A stretch of DNA of 64,000 bases. Origin: Paraconexibacter algicola. GTDB taxonomy: Bacteria; Actinomycetota; Thermoleophilia; Solirubrobacterales; Solirubrobacteraceae. Positions 63,920-64,000 of the stretch are shown piece by piece; the first letter of the stretch is position 1, and every line of letters starts with the position of its first letter. The stretch covers positions 558,001 to 622,000 of the forward strand of contig NZ_PYYB01000002.1 in the NCBI RefSeq assembly GCF_003044185.1, written 5' to 3'. The notes under the pieces are model-generated. The model did not search any database. It saw only the letters and a list, made by a program, of their open reading frames with translations, and had not been told where the DNA came from. The position numbers and the translations under genes are program-made.

Positions 63920-64000
63920 TCAGGCCGCGGGCGCGGTGCGCTTGGCGGCCTGACGGGCCGCCCGGCGCGCCGCGCGCACCCGTGCGCGCACGCGCGACTC
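63920..64000 (-). CDS. C-terminal end of an unidentified minus-strand gene (partial)
   Basis: An open frame enters from the right edge and stops with TGA at 63920-63922. The 26 visible residues are Arg/Ala/Lys-rich (ARVRAARRAARQAAKR, then TAPAA), like a basic tail. Too short to identify; it may not be coding. It is convergent with the dioxygenase, 14 bases apart. Confidence 0.4.
   Translation of the reverse strand, partial: ESRVRARVRAARRAARQAAKRTAPAA

Noticed and set aside
1-64000. tRNA, rRNA or CRISPR loci
   Set aside because: No cloverleaf-like intergenic segment, rRNA motif or regular repeat-spacer pattern was seen; nearly all sequence is assigned to genes.

Overview
The window is very GC-rich, gene-dense DNA with actinobacterial codon use (third positions almost all G or C). 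A type III glutamine synthetase beside an Amt/PII pair, an MCE-type lipid permease pair, HemQ, PucR regulators, many secreted proteins with Ig-like, RTX, collagen-like and PASTA modules, and the DUF4235/DUF1469/DUF3618 membrane cassette all point to Actinomycetota. The secreted-protein repertoire suggests Thermoleophilia (Solirubrobacterales, such as Solirubrobacter, Patulibacter or Conexibacter relatives). That placement is inference; there is no rRNA or tRNA in the window to confirm it. I see no insertion sequence, prophage, CRISPR array or tRNA. No gene-free stretch exceeds 300 bases; the longest, about 270 bases, separates amt from glnN.

Layout. 0-1 kb: two MlaE/YrbE permeases of an MCE lipid importer running off the left edge. 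1.2-3.1 kb: a lipoprotein and a PucR regulator, tail to tail. 3.2-7.5 kb: nitrogen assimilation, with amt-glnK divergent from glnN across a perfect dyad. 7.7-16 kb: four secreted surface-type proteins plus a patatin. 16-21.2 kb: metH under a 26-bp palindrome, then an amidohydrolase and a cysteine-dioxygenase-like gene (sulfur amino acids). 21-28 kb: a minus-strand envelope operon containing a phosphatase-like polytopic protein, a glycosyltransferase fused to a flippase-like domain, a DUF4333 lipoprotein with a collagen-like tail, a GIY-YIG protein and an RTX protein. 28-34 kb: hemQ, a collagen-like protein, a glycosidase lipoprotein, an Fe-S set (HesB-type carrier divergent from bolA-grxD) and a secreted S55 peptidase. 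34-38 kb: mtnA with two zinc dehydrogenases, then ogt-alkA DNA alkylation repair. 38-46 kb: DegV, an AI-2E-type permease, a GH2 glycosidase, a four-gene membrane cassette including a 44-residue gene, and a nitrilase-TetR operon divergent from DUF2804. 46-51 kb: a MerR/BKACE operon, an iron-permease-like protein, and a PucR regulator next to a desaturase. 51-59 kb: acyl-CoA catabolism (enoyl-CoA hydratase, two acyl-CoA dehydrogenases, SDR) with a VapBC pair and a HerA-like ATPase. 59-64 kb: more secreted proteins, one carrying a homopolymer frameshift, and a Tat-exported intradiol dioxygenase.

Regulation is unusually legible. About a dozen starts follow a TANNNT hexamer by only 6-8 bases, as expected for leaderless mRNAs; three also have a -35 hexamer exactly 17 bases upstream. 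Perfect or near-perfect dyads lie in the promoters of metH, amt/glnN, the desaturase, the nitrilase/DUF2804 pair, an SDR and a secreted protein. An 11-base motif is shared by the BKACE/MerR promoter and the acyl-CoA dehydrogenase promoter. Most convergent gene pairs end in strong GC hairpins without a U-tract.
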